The translations under genes were made by a program, and so were the position numbers. Below, piece by piece: positions 1 to 8,454 of a stretch of 64,000 nt of DNA. The notes under the pieces are model-generated. The model worked only from the letters and a program-made list of their open reading frames with translations. It searched no databases and was not told where the DNA came from. How positions within the stretch are numbered: the first letter of the stretch is position 1; each line of letters begins with the position of its first letter. This DNA comes from Methanocella_A sp963792125 (GTDB taxonomy: Archaea > Halobacteriota > Methanocellia > Methanocellales > Methanocellaceae): assembly GCA_963792125.1 (NCBI GenBank), contig CAWBVA010000001.1:1-64000 (forward strand), read 5' to 3'.

Positions 1-75
1 GTTTTCCGGTAATAACGGCCACCGCGGATTTGGCAATGCAGCCTGACATCTCTGTGTTTCCGGGGGAATCCACGA

Positions 76-1195
76 ATGGCAAGCAAGGTTTACCTGGCCC
101 GCCTCAGGATCGGCAAGGCCCGGGTCAATACGGTGACGAAGATCAGGAAGCTCTTCGACATGGCCGGGTTCGGCAACATCGTCAGCGAGGGCGAGCTGCT
201 GCCGGTGAAGGTGCACTTCGGCGAGCGGGGCAACGACACCTACGTCCGGCCAGTATATGTGCGGCAGGTGATCGACAAAATCCTTGAGAAGGGCGGCAAG
301 CCGTTCCTTACCGACACGAACACCCTCTATTCAGGCAGCAGACACGACTCGGTTGACCACCTGATCACGGCTATCGAGCATGGCTTCGACTATTCCGTCG
401 TCCGGGCTCCGATGATCATTGCAGACGGCCTGGTCAGCGACAACTTCCGGGAAGTCCCGGTCAAAGGCAAACATTTCAGCAAGGTGAAGATCGCCAGTGA
501 CATTCTCACCCCGCCGGGCATGATCGTGCTCTCCCATGTCAAAGGACATGGCATGGCAGGGTTCGGGGGCGCGATCAAGAACCTGGCCATGGGCTGTGCC
601 CCGGCAAGCGGCAAGATGGACCAGCACAGGGGGCTTCGGCCGACAGTCGACGAGGGCACCTGCGCCGGCTGTGGCAAGTGCGCGGCGGTATGCCCCCGGG
701 AAGCAGTACACATGGACGAGGAAGCCGGGGCTGTGGTGGACGACGAGGTCTGCATAGGCTGCGGGGAGTGCATGACCGTCTGCCCCGTCAGGCTCCATCA
801 GCTTCGACTGGGACCGGGACATCGTGCCGTTCATGGAAATGATGACCGAGTACGCGCTCGGCGCAGTGGCCGGAAAGCAGGGGAGGGTCGGCTACATGAA
901 CTTCCTCATACAGATCACCCCGGAGTGCGACTGTGTCCCGTGGAGCGATGCCCCGATCGTGCCGGACATAGGCATCCTCGCCTCGACCGATCCGGTGGCC
1001 ATCGACCAGGCCAGCTTCGACCTGGTGAGCCAGCAGATCGGGCTGAAGGGGAGCAGGCTGAAGAGCGATTTCGAGCCGGGGCAGGACAAGTTCAGGGGCA
1101 CGTGGCCGGATACCCGCGGGCTTGTGCAGATAAAATACGGCGAGGAATTGGGCCTCGGCATCGAGCCAGTACACGCTGAAAGAAATTTAGAGTAA
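76..1195 (+). CDS. DUF362 protein with two 4Fe-4S ferredoxin motifs (frameshifted)
   Basis: About 372 residues once the frame is repaired. The N-terminal two thirds is a DUF362 domain (VKVHFGERGN near residue 50; SHVKGHGMAGFGGAIKNL near 155). Two ferredoxin motifs follow: CAGCGKCAAVCP and CIGCGECMTVCP, enough ligands for two [4Fe-4S] clusters. The frame breaks near 790 just after the second cluster: reading continues in the +1 frame with GSISFDWDRDIVPFMEMM and ends at 1195 with family-like sequence (DIGILASTDPVAIDQASFDL). Removing one base (the A in GTCAGGC) restores a single ORF. DUF362 proteins are cytoplasmic Fe-S proteins of unknown reaction; the exact role here is unknown. The 75 bases upstream show no gene. 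Confidence 0.85.
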
Positions 1196-1212
1196 TGATG
1201 CCATGCGCCGGT

Positions 1213-2328
1213 TCACAGTGCCCAGAGACGCTGCTGCAGGTAGGAATCCGCTTTAGTCATGTTCGCCGAGTCTGACATGACCTTGTACTGATCTGCCAGC
1301 TTGACGACGTTCCACGGGTTGATGTAGGCGGGATACGAGGTCCGGTTTTGATAAGTGCTGTCGATGCCGCTGCGGCCGATCACGTTGGTTGTCAGGCGAT
1401 CCCAGCCCGAAATGTTCCTGACCTCGCTGCGTGTGGCCTTTCGCGGGTTGTAGTCCGGATCGATGGCACTGGTAAACGGCTTGTTGTCCTGGCGGTCCAA
1501 CGGCTTTACCAGCAGCGTAGCCGATTTCGGCAAAATGGTCGATGGCTCCGGCGTCGGTACGGGCGTGGCTTTCGTTACATTCGTCCTGTTTGTGGCGTTA
1601 CCCGCGGGCGTTGCGGTCGCAGCCATGGTCGGTATCGGGGTTGTGGTCGGCCGGGGAGTAACGGCCAGCACATTGGTCGTGTCCTCGACGCCGACCGCTG
1701 TCGATACCTGCTTTTTTACCACGGGCTCATGCTCCGTCCACAGGCTGCTGGTCGCATTCAGTGCATCTCCCGGAGCCGACATGCCCGTGGCCGACTGGTT
1801 CGTGGTATCGTTAACCCCAGGGACAGTGTCTGCCGGTTGTGTACTGCCCGCTGTGGCCGGCTTGCGCTCGGTTTTTATCATCTGCGGGAAGATCAGCCCT
1901 GCAAATACTGGCGTCCGCGAGACGATCGGATCGCCGATGCTGGTGTGCAGGAAGCCTTCGCCGGTGGGACAGGAGAATTTCAGGAAGCTGAAGGTCGCCG
2001 TGTAGAAACCGGTGTCGGTGGCGTCAATGGCTGCTGCATTAGTCTGTGCCAGGTCGATGCTGCCATCCGGGCTGCGGCCGAAGGCGAACGCCTCCGTATC
2101 GGTAGTTGCGGCAGTCTGGCTGTGAAAGAGCGTCTGGATAGGGGTGGTCGTATAGGCCTGGTCCTGGACGAGCAGATTACCGGCCTGGAGCTCAAGCTGT
2201 GCTTCCCGGTAGCTCTGCACAAGAGGCGGAATGGCCCCTGCACTGATGACGATCAACAGCACTATCAGTGCAAGAGGCCGCGTTAGTCCCGTCTCGAATA
2301 CCCCCTCAAACCCCTTAATAATACCCAA
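1213..2328 (-). CDS. Membrane-anchored extracellular protein, Thr/Pro-rich linker
   Basis: A 371-residue protein with one hydrophobic segment near residues 18-32 (LALIVLLIVISAGAIPPLV) and no other membrane span, so most of it should lie outside the cell. Residues roughly 200-270 are rich in Thr, Pro, Ala and Asn with many NxT/NxS sequons (NATNRTNVT), typical of an archaeal glycosylated linker. No catalytic motif is recognised. The start used is TTG; no clear Shine-Dalgarno sequence lies at proper distance, so the true start could be a little downstream. It is the first of several exported proteins on this strand. Function unknown. Confidence 0.7.
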   Translation of the reverse strand: MGIIKGFEGVFETGLTRPLALIVLLIVISAGAIPPLVQSYREAQLELQAGNLLVQDQAYTTTPIQTLFHSQTAATTDTEAFAFGRSPDGSIDLAQTNAAAIDATDTGFYTATFSFLKFSCPTGEGFLHTSIGDPIVSRTPVFAGLIFPQMIKTERKPATAGSTQPADTVPGVNDTTNQSATGMSAPGDALNATSSLWTEHEPVVKKQVSTAVGVEDTTNVLAVTPRPTTTPIPTMAATATPAGNATNRTNVTKATPVPTPEPSTILPKSATLLVKPLDRQDNKPFTSAIDPDYNPRKATRSEVRNISGWDRLTTNVIGRSGIDSTYQNRTSYPAYINPWNVVKLADQYKVMSDSANMTKADSYLQQRLWAL

Positions 2329-2537
2329 TAATAGGAGAGGGCACGGCCATTATTATATTTTGACATTATTTATACCAGATAAAATGGAAAATAAGCAAAA
2401 TTATGCTGGATAAGACTGACGCCATGACATTCTGCGCTGTCAGCAGGCGCGCCTGCCATGCTTGTGATCAGGCACGTTGCGGACGCAGGATGCCTGCGTT
2501 CGACACCTTAATGATGAGAAACGGGGATATCGAATGT

Positions 2538-2822
2538 ATGGAGCAAAGACATTCCTCCGGGCAGACATGGCTCCTCACTACATCAACCGGATCATTGCAG
2601 TCACTATTAATAGCCTTAGCAATGGCCACGCTGTTAGTGTATGCCGCAGTCCCGTCGTGTCCGGCGCAAAGCCTGCAGCCATCTCCGGAAAGTGACGAGA
2701 CAAAAGCTAAGCTGCTGGTCATCGAGCTGTTCTTCCTGTTTGTCGGGCTGGTCGTCGTCGGGTTCCTGCTCATCCTGATATGGCTGTCGCGGAGACGGAA
2801 AAAGGCCATGTCGAAAAAGTGA
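2538..2822 (+). CDS. Small two-segment membrane protein
   Basis: Read from the ATG at 2538 (GGGGAT lies 9 bases upstream) this gives 94 residues: a first hydrophobic stretch (SLLIALAMATLLVYAAVP) that may be a signal peptide, a short Ser/Pro/Glu-rich loop, then a strong transmembrane helix (LLVIELFFLFVGLVVVGFLLILIWL) followed by a basic stop-transfer tail (SRRRKKAMSKK). The same frame is open from 2403, but the extra N-terminal residues are Cys-rich and atypical. No family recognised. It is convergent with the I9 inhibitor gene. Confidence 0.5.
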   Translation: MEQRHSSGQTWLLTTSTGSLQSLLIALAMATLLVYAAVPSCPAQSLQPSPESDETKAKLLVIELFFLFVGLVVVGFLLILIWLSRRRKKAMSKK

Positions 2823-2853
2823 CGGCTATAAAAAAGGGACCCCGGAATGCCTT

Positions 2854-3502
2854 TTACTTAGGTATGGGCCCGGGCATCTCGCCTTTCTTGTGCTCTTCGT
2901 CGATGGCATGCCGGACGTCTGCCGACCTGAAGCCATATCTCTGACAAGCGGGAATAATCTGCCATTTACGACCGTTGTCAGGTGCCAAAGGCGGCTGCCG
3001 TCAGCGGCAGGGCAGGGAATACATGCATGTCACCGGTTATCAGGTGAATGGCCGCGGTCTGCACTACCACGCTTACTGTCTCAGCTGTAGAGCCAGTAAC
3101 CGGTTTTTCCGGGACAGTACCATCAGAAGGCACTGCCTGCACGGCTACATTATCCTGACCTGCCGGCACAGCACCGCCCTCCAGTGCGTACATCGTGCCG
3201 TCGTTCTCGATGTACTTGATCCTGCCCGCGACCTGATCGCTGCCAGGGTTGTTCTGCAGGCTGCGCAGCCTGTCCAGGGCCGCCTGTGGCAGGCTTGCGG
3301 CAACGCCGTCGATGATGGTATAGGTGTATTTGATCACGCCGCCTATGCTTTCGAGGTATTTCACGTCTTCCTGTGTCACCGGGCTTTTAAAGACGACGAT
3401 GACGTTTTCTGTCGGGCCGGCGGCGCTGGTCGCCGTAGAGCCTGCTAAGCACAGGGAAAACATAAAGATGCTGATGAGCGCAATCGTGGTGATCTTTTTC
3501 AT
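2854..3502 (-). CDS. Secreted stand-alone I9 protease-inhibitor (subtilisin-propeptide-like) protein, frameshifted
   Basis: Starts at the ATG at 3502 (GAGGG upstream) with a clear signal peptide (MKKITTIALISIFMFSLCLA). Residues about 33-105 match the inhibitor I9 / subtilase propeptide fold: ENVIVVFKSPVTQEDVKYLE, TIIDGVAASLPQAALDRL, IKYIENDGTMYAL. The same pattern occurs in the prodomain of the subtilase at 8.45 kb (NTYIVAF, TLINAVAISVPDEAAAKKL, VRYVEKD). The first frame stops at 2978, but a +1 shift near 2990-3000 continues a sensible C-terminus (WQIIPACQRYGFRSADVRHA and on to GEMPGPIPK) ending at 2854, giving 215 residues. No protease domain is attached, so a free intermolecular inhibitor or chaperone role is inferred. 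Confidence 0.75.
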
Positions 3503-3672
3503 GACATACCCTCTGGCATAAGATGAAATGCCGATCGATAGATAATCACCCACCGGGATATCAGGCATTGTGAAAAATAGAGCAAAATAACGCCCGATTA
3601 TGCAATGTTAAGCGTGGTATCGGTTTATATAAAAATCAGACAGCGGAACAGAGCCCGATGAAAAAGAAAAGG

Positions 3673-4728
3673 TCAGGGATGGAGCGGATATGTGCTCCCG
3701 GCCCCGAACCTTGTCATGTAGAAAGTACCGTCCCCGTTGCGGACCCCTGCATAGTATTTGTAGTCGTGATAGTAAGCGGTCTGCACGCCGGAGGTCAGCC
3801 ATTCGCAGACGAAGCCCGACTGGAGCAGGTTCACGCAGCGCTTGTATTGATCGTATACATGGAACGCCGAAGCGGTACGCCATTGCCGGGTCAGGCCCGG
3901 ACGTGCCTCGCCATCCTGGTAGAACTTCTCCAGTGCCACATCTGCACCGTCCATTGTCTGCGTCGCGGGCAGAGCGTACTGGTACGTATACGATTTTTGT
4001 GCCGTAATATCATAGACTGAAAACTCCAGACGGTTGTAGTTTGCACCCCGGGGATTGACCGTCTTTATGTAAATCGAGAACTCATGGCTCGCAGGACACG
4101 AGATAGTCTTCAGCCACGGATAGCTGTAGGCACTGATGAATATGGTAAAGTCCACGTAGTTGGCATTGCTCCAGTTACGGCCGATGACAATGTCGTTCTC
4201 CGGCTGGTAGCCGTTCACGGCTTTACTCCACATGTGCATGGCGACGATCTCGTCGGTCTGCAGGTTCGCCAGTGACTTAGAGCTGATGCGGGCATATACG
4301 CTCGACGCCAGGATAGCTGGCGTCCGGGAGCTTGCACCACAGGCACCGATATATGTTGCGGCATAGTTGGAACTGAAGCCTGAGCTGTAGGGAAGCGTTT
4401 CCCATTTAGTTATAGACTGGATGCCTACGCTGCTGGCAGCGGACGACCATTTCCCTGACCGGCCAGGTGGCAGTATATGGGTGTAGCCGGCCGGAGCATG
4501 GCCGGCGTAGACCTGCCCGTTGTCCTGCGACACGCCAGGGATCGTCAGCTTATCGGTTTTGCCCGACAGGTAATTATCTATGGCGCCTTCAACCAAGGCG
4601 CTATTTTTATCGATGCTCGATTGCTGGCTATAAGCGGTCGTACCGTCTTTCTGTGCCCCGGCGACGATAGAAAAACAAGCGCTACACAACAGCACAGTGA
4701 TCAGGCCTAATGATGCGATCTTCTTCAA
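3673..4728 (-). CDS. Secreted protein of unknown function (TTG start)
   Basis: A TTG at 4728 sits five bases after GGTG (GGTGATATCTTG), the same leader spacing as cbiM, and opens directly into a signal peptide (KKIASLGLITVLLCSACFSIVAGA). The mature part, about 325 residues, is rich in Tyr, Ser and Asn and contains several Cys (GACGASSRT, TISCPASHEF, YKRCVN, GFVCEW), compatible with disulfides outside the cell. It looks beta-rich but I do not recognise a family. It lies in a run of exported proteins upstream of the Cu/Zn superoxide dismutase. Confidence 0.75.
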   Translation of the reverse strand: MKKIASLGLITVLLCSACFSIVAGAQKDGTTAYSQQSSIDKNSALVEGAIDNYLSGKTDKLTIPGVSQDNGQVYAGHAPAGYTHILPPGRSGKWSSAASSVGIQSITKWETLPYSSGFSSNYAATYIGACGASSRTPAILASSVYARISSKSLANLQTDEIVAMHMWSKAVNGYQPENDIVIGRNWSNANYVDFTIFISAYSYPWLKTISCPASHEFSIYIKTVNPRGANYNRLEFSVYDITAQKSYTYQYALPATQTMDGADVALEKFYQDGEARPGLTRQWRTASAFHVYDQYKRCVNLLQSGFVCEWLTSGVQTAYYHDYKYYAGVRNGDGTFYMTRFGAGSTYPLHP

Positions 4729-4981
4729 GATATCACCCTGTGTCAGAATACAGGACACAGGGCGAACTGACGGTGTTTTTGCCCTGTGCCCCGGGGGCAT
4801 GAGAACCGGCCATTGCCAACCCCCGGAGACGGCCGGTTATTATGCCTCTTTTTAGCGTATGGCTGGTAATCATACGCTAATACAAATAAACGCTTGATTA
4901 GTATAAAAATGTTATGATAATGCTACAAATATATTCAGAAACGTGTAAAAAAGGCTATTATAAAAAAATAGAAGGATAACT

Positions 4982-5527
4982 CTATTTTCTTACATCCGCA
5001 GGAACCGCCTCAATGACCCCACAGGCGACTCGATCGCCACTGTTCCCTGCCGGGTCTGTCACCTGGTCGTCGGGACCTGCATGTATGACTATGGCGCTAC
5101 CGTCATTATCAAACAACGTGGTCGGGCCAGGCGACAGTGTAAACCGGTCTGTGGTCGTATTCAGGTATCCTGTGCCATTCTCATCGACCTGCAGGTCGGG
5201 CAGATCGCCGGCGTGCGGACCATCCGGGTTGTTGAGACCATGTTTTTTATGCGTCGGATTAAAGTGGCTGCCGGCTGCGGCAAATGTCGGGCTGCAGTTT
5301 CCTGTTTCATGGATATGGATGCCATGCATGCCCGGCGAGAGGCCGGTAGCCCTGACATCGACGTGTACAACACCATTGCCGTCCTCAGTGAAGTCAGCTG
5401 TCCCGATTACATCGCCATTTACGTTTTTCAGGATAGCCGATGCATCGTGAGTAACACCCTGGCGGGCACAGGCACTGGCTGACAGGATAAATACCGCTAA
5501 TAAAACCACTATGGATATTCTTCTCAT
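4982..5527 (-). CDS. sodC: Cu/Zn superoxide dismutase, exported
   Basis: A 181-residue protein starting at the ATG at 5527 behind an excellent GGGGGAG Shine-Dalgarno sequence. The signal sequence (MRRISIVVLLAVFILSASAC) ends in Cys and may be a lipoprotein signal. All metal-ligand motifs of the Cu/Zn SOD family are present: HIHETGNCS (two Cu His plus the disulfide Cys), GSHFNPTHKKHG (bridging His), GPHAGDLPDL (Zn His and Asp), VIHAGPDD (Cu His) and GDRVACGVI (Arg and second Cys). It converts superoxide to H2O2 and O2 outside the membrane. Cu/Zn SOD is uncommon in archaea, most of which use Fe/Mn enzymes or superoxide reductase. Confidence 0.93.
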   Translation of the reverse strand: MRRISIVVLLAVFILSASACARQGVTHDASAILKNVNGDVIGTADFTEDGNGVVHVDVRATGLSPGMHGIHIHETGNCSPTFAAAGSHFNPTHKKHGLNNPDGPHAGDLPDLQVDENGTGYLNTTTDRFTLSPGPTTLFDNDGSAIVIHAGPDDQVTDPAGNSGDRVACGVIEAVPADVRK

Positions 5528-5961
5528 ATTACTCCCCCTACGAATAAAATGAGATTTTTTCAGTTGAAGAAAGTTCGCTGCGGAATAAGACAGGACCAAT
5601 GCTATGGATAAGACATTTCAAGAAGCGGATCCATTCCGACAGGTATCAGAGAAATAGTAAACTATAAATTGTTTTTCTACGAAGGCAAAGAGTGACTATA
5701 CTTTTCCGGGCTATGCGCCCCTGGCGAGCGTGACAGGCATGAGTGATAAGCATTTATACGCCTGCGGTATACGGCTATATATCCCCCGGACTTCATATTT
5801 TCGTAACCACAGACACCTTACCCGTATGTTTCTTTCATCTGCGTCCGCCACCAATTATTAAAAAGGAAAACGTCGAGCGTCAGAAGGACTGTTCACCAGA
5901 AGAGTTGTCCGGGCACGTATCATCGGAACCTTTGTAGAAAGTTTCCGAGAGTATAAAATTT
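5528..5961. other. Intergenic, sodC promoter side and tRNA 3' side
   Basis: No convincing gene. The sodC promoter should lie next to 5528. Around 5709-5740 the text GGCTATGCGCCCCTGGCG and GAGCGTGACAGG resembles the inverted-repeat arms found at 56.6 and 56.9 kb, so this may be a fragment of the same dispersed element. T-rich sequence directly after the tRNA (5943-5961 on the minus strand) may end its transcript. Confidence 0.4.
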
Positions 5962-6049
5962 TGGTGCGGGGGACGTGATTCGAACACGTGAACTCCTTCG
6001 AGACTAGCCCCTCAAGCTAGCGCCTTTGACCTGTCTGGGCAACCCCCGC
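5962..6049 (-). tRNA. tRNA-Leu (anticodon GAG), 3' CCA encoded
   Basis: On the minus strand the acceptor stem GCGGGGG pairs with CCCCCGC followed by A73 and an encoded CCA (5962-5964). The D-arm begins GTTGCCCAGACAGG; the anticodon stem CTAGC/GCTAG encloses loop TTGAGGG with anticodon GAG (positions 6011-6013), reading the Leu codon CUC. A long class II variable arm and T-arm (CGTG TTCGAAT CACG) follow, as expected for tRNA-Leu. Without CCA it spans 5965-6049, 85 nt, with no intron. A TATA-like TTTTTATAACC lies just upstream. Confidence 0.96.
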
Positions 6050-6284
6050 AAAGAGGTTATAAAAACACAAAATCGCCACGAGGCGGTTTTGCAGAACTTA
6101 CAAAGGCACTGTTGAAATATAAAACTTTCCCTTCCTGCCTGCCAGATGTACGGTCAGTTCATTTTCGTATCGATGAACACATACCAAATCTGCACGCCAG
6201 CCGATGCCCGGTCACGCACACGCACTCGAGCGGCCGCACTGCAGCACAAGGATTCGTACATGTCGGACCCACATATAGACAGGG

Positions 6285-6515
6285 TCAGAATCGCACGCCG
6301 AAGTAGACGTTGTGGTGGTAGCAGTACACATCGTACAACGTGCCGCCGATGTTGTGCTCGTCATGCAGCAGGATGCCTGACAGCACCGAACTGGCCGCCT
6401 GCCGGCCGTTATCGAACGAGTCGGCACTGACAGTCCCGTTCATGATCAGCGAAAAGCTGAGAAGCACGCAGATCGTTGCTATCACATAGAAAAGGCTCAT
6501 TTTTCCTTCGGTCAT
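6285..6515 (-). CDS. Small secreted or anchored peptide
   Basis: 76 residues, mostly a signal-like hydrophobic N-terminus (MSLFYVIATICVLLSFSLIM followed by NGTVSADS) and about 45 residues of mature sequence ending GGTLYDVYCYHHNVYFGVRF, rich in Tyr and His. A start at 6515 or at the ATG at 6500 (GAAGGA four bases upstream) are both possible. No family recognised. Confidence 0.45.
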   Translation of the reverse strand: MTEGKMSLFYVIATICVLLSFSLIMNGTVSADSFDNGRQAASSVLSGILLHDEHNIGGTLYDVYCYHHNVYFGVRF

Positions 6516-6828
6516 TCGTACTTCAATCCCCTGTATCTGGTATAGAATTCAAATTTACCTGTTCTTTTAAATCCTTTTTGGATATTTCGCTTAATAAACA
6601 TCTTTTATAGCCATTAATCGAAAATAAACAGCATATTCTATGATTGTATCGAATATATCGAGATAAATCGTGAATAAGCTAATAATATGCCTTGAGTAAC
6701 CGATTGCTTGGAATTGCGTGACTGAACAGTGTCATAATAAATTAGACCTCCGTCCTGGTTATATACGTACGCGCGAGCGCTCGACCCGCCTGCATCGACG
6801 AGCCCTGCCCATTAAAAAGATGAATGGC
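6516..6828. other. AT-rich intergenic region
   Basis: Nothing gene-like seen on either strand. It should hold the promoter of the small secreted peptide (minus strand) at its left end and the 3' end of the metallo-beta-lactamase/rhodanese transcript at its right end. A short perfect palindrome CGAGCGCTCG occurs near 6774. Confidence 0.3.
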
Positions 6829-8214
6829 TCATGAAATATTACCCGGCTTTTCCATAGGATAACCCTGACTGGCCCAGGCCGTGGTGCCGCCCAGCACATT
6901 ATAGACATTAGTAAAACCGGCATTCTTCAGTATGCTGGCCCCGATGCTCCCCCGGTGCCCGACGCTGCAGGTCACCGCAATAGATGCGTCTTTCGGGCCG
7001 TCGGGCAGGTTGTCCTTCAGCGTGCCCACGAACCTCATTTCCGCGCCGGGCATGATTCCATTCCGCCACTCATCGGGCTCGCGCACGTCTATGATGCGGA
7101 TGCTGCCAGCGTCCTTGAGCACTTTCAGCGCGTCGACGGAGATGGCGCCGACGTGCTCCACGGGCAAGCCCCGGTTCTGCCATGTCTCGAAGCCGTCGCA
7201 GAGATATCCCTTTACGTTATCGAAACCGATGCGCGAGAGGTATAGTGAGACCACGGAGACATCTTCCGGACGTTCTGTCACCAGATAAACAGGCCTGTCG
7301 GCATCAAGGAGCCAGCCGGGGAAAACCGTGTTGCCGCCGGGCCATATGCTTAACGAGCCAGGTATATGGCCTCCGGCGAATGCCTGCGGCATCCTTGTAT
7401 CGATGAGATGAATGCCACCTTCGATTACGACTTCGGCAAATTCCAGGGGCTGTACCGGCCTCGGCCCGGGGCCCGCTGCCAGCGGCGGAGCACCTGTTGC
7501 ATTCAGCCGTTCCATGTTCCTGAAATAGGGCGGGTACAGCGGCTTCTCTGCCGTCTTTTTACTGACGAACGCGTCCCGGTCATACGAAAGCCACGGATTA
7601 ACCTTCCGCTCGTAGCCGATGGTCGTCTCGTCCCGGTCGCTGATGCCAGCGCCGCAGACGGAGCCTGCGCCGTGGGCAGGACAGAGTATGGCCTGGTCGC
7701 CCAGCGGCAGCAGCTTCTCATGAACGGACCGGTACAGCAACCCGGCGCATTCGGCCTTCCGCTCCTCGCCGTAAAAGTCTATGCGGCCGCAGCTTCCGGC
7801 GAAGAGCGCGTCGCCGCTGAAGACCATGAGCGCCACATCGGGCTGCTCTGCCGCGTAGAGCGCGTAGGACAGGCTGTCCATCGTGTGCCCGGGCGTTTCG
7901 AGCGCCCTGATAAACATCCTGCCGAAGTTGAGCGTTTCGCCGTTCTTCAGCCGGACGTCGCCGTACCTGACCTCATCGTTCACCCCCCGGCAGATCAGTG
8001 CGCCGGTCTGCGTCTTCAGGGCAGGCGAGCCCAGCAACAGGTCTTCGTAACGGTGGGTCTCGAGCACGTACTTGATCCGCAGGCAGTGTTCACGCGCGAC
8101 CTTTACGTAAACGTCGATGTCCCGGCGGGGGTCGATGACGACGGCTTCTTTTCCGGAGCCGATCAGGTAGGAAGCAGCGGCGAGGCCTTCAGCGGTGAAC
8201 TTCAGGAAGATCAT
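6829..8214 (-). CDS. Metallo-beta-lactamase fold protein with two rhodanese domains, degenerate metal motif
   Basis: About 461 residues from the ATG at 8214. Order: MBL domain (about 1-215), rhodanese domain 1 (about 250-340), rhodanese domain 2 (about 355-455), the layout of CstB-like persulfide dioxygenase/sulfurtransferases. In the MBL part the later ligands are kept (TPGHTMDS, FSGDALFAG, CPAHGAG), but the HxHxDH metal motif reads THRYEDLLLG, losing two His. Rhodanese 1 lacks the catalytic Cys (YLVTERPED); rhodanese 2 has it (TCSVGHRGS). So sulfur transfer by the last domain is plausible, while classical di-metal or Fe dioxygenase chemistry is doubtful. Confidence 0.85.
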   Translation of the reverse strand: MIFLKFTAEGLAAASYLIGSGKEAVVIDPRRDIDVYVKVAREHCLRIKYVLETHRYEDLLLGSPALKTQTGALICRGVNDEVRYGDVRLKNGETLNFGRMFIRALETPGHTMDSLSYALYAAEQPDVALMVFSGDALFAGSCGRIDFYGEERKAECAGLLYRSVHEKLLPLGDQAILCPAHGAGSVCGAGISDRDETTIGYERKVNPWLSYDRDAFVSKKTAEKPLYPPYFRNMERLNATGAPPLAAGPGPRPVQPLEFAEVVIEGGIHLIDTRMPQAFAGGHIPGSLSIWPGGNTVFPGWLLDADRPVYLVTERPEDVSVVSLYLSRIGFDNVKGYLCDGFETWQNRGLPVEHVGAISVDALKVLKDAGSIRIIDVREPDEWRNGIMPGAEMRFVGTLKDNLPDGPKDASIAVTCSVGHRGSIGASILKNAGFTNVYNVLGGTTAWASQGYPMEKPGNIS

Positions 8215-8438
8215 GGCGATCAATATAATATTGAGTATATACAGATAAATAACATGCGGTAAACCGTTTTTACCTGCTGGCGGCCCCGGCGCCTGTACGA
8301 TAGCGGCCCATATTTTATTTTAAAGCCAGGAAATCAAAAGAGGAAATATTATTTAATATATTACCAATAATTTTCTAAAATATTTCCTATAAAGGGAAAG
8401 TATATAATATATATTGCTAAACGATTGACTACTTACTC

Positions 8439-8454
8439 AGGAGGGGTAACCATA
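8439..8454 (+). promoter_or_regulatory. Strong Shine-Dalgarno with ATA as the start codon
   Basis: CAGGAGGGGTAACC is followed by ATA AAA AAA CGT, the beginning of a perfect signal peptide. No ATG, GTG or TTG exists in frame at SD distance; the nearest (TTG, 8425) lies upstream of the SD itself. Either ATA is used, or one base is wrong in the sequence. AT-rich TATA-like sequence lies at about 8399-8415. Confidence 0.55.

Noticed and set aside
1348..2286. 312-residue plus-strand frame
   Set aside because: Arg/Cys-rich antisense shadow of the anchored exoprotein; no SD and no recognisable motif.
5743..5937. 64-residue plus-strand frame before the tRNA
   Set aside because: No SD, mixed composition and no motif; treated as spacer.
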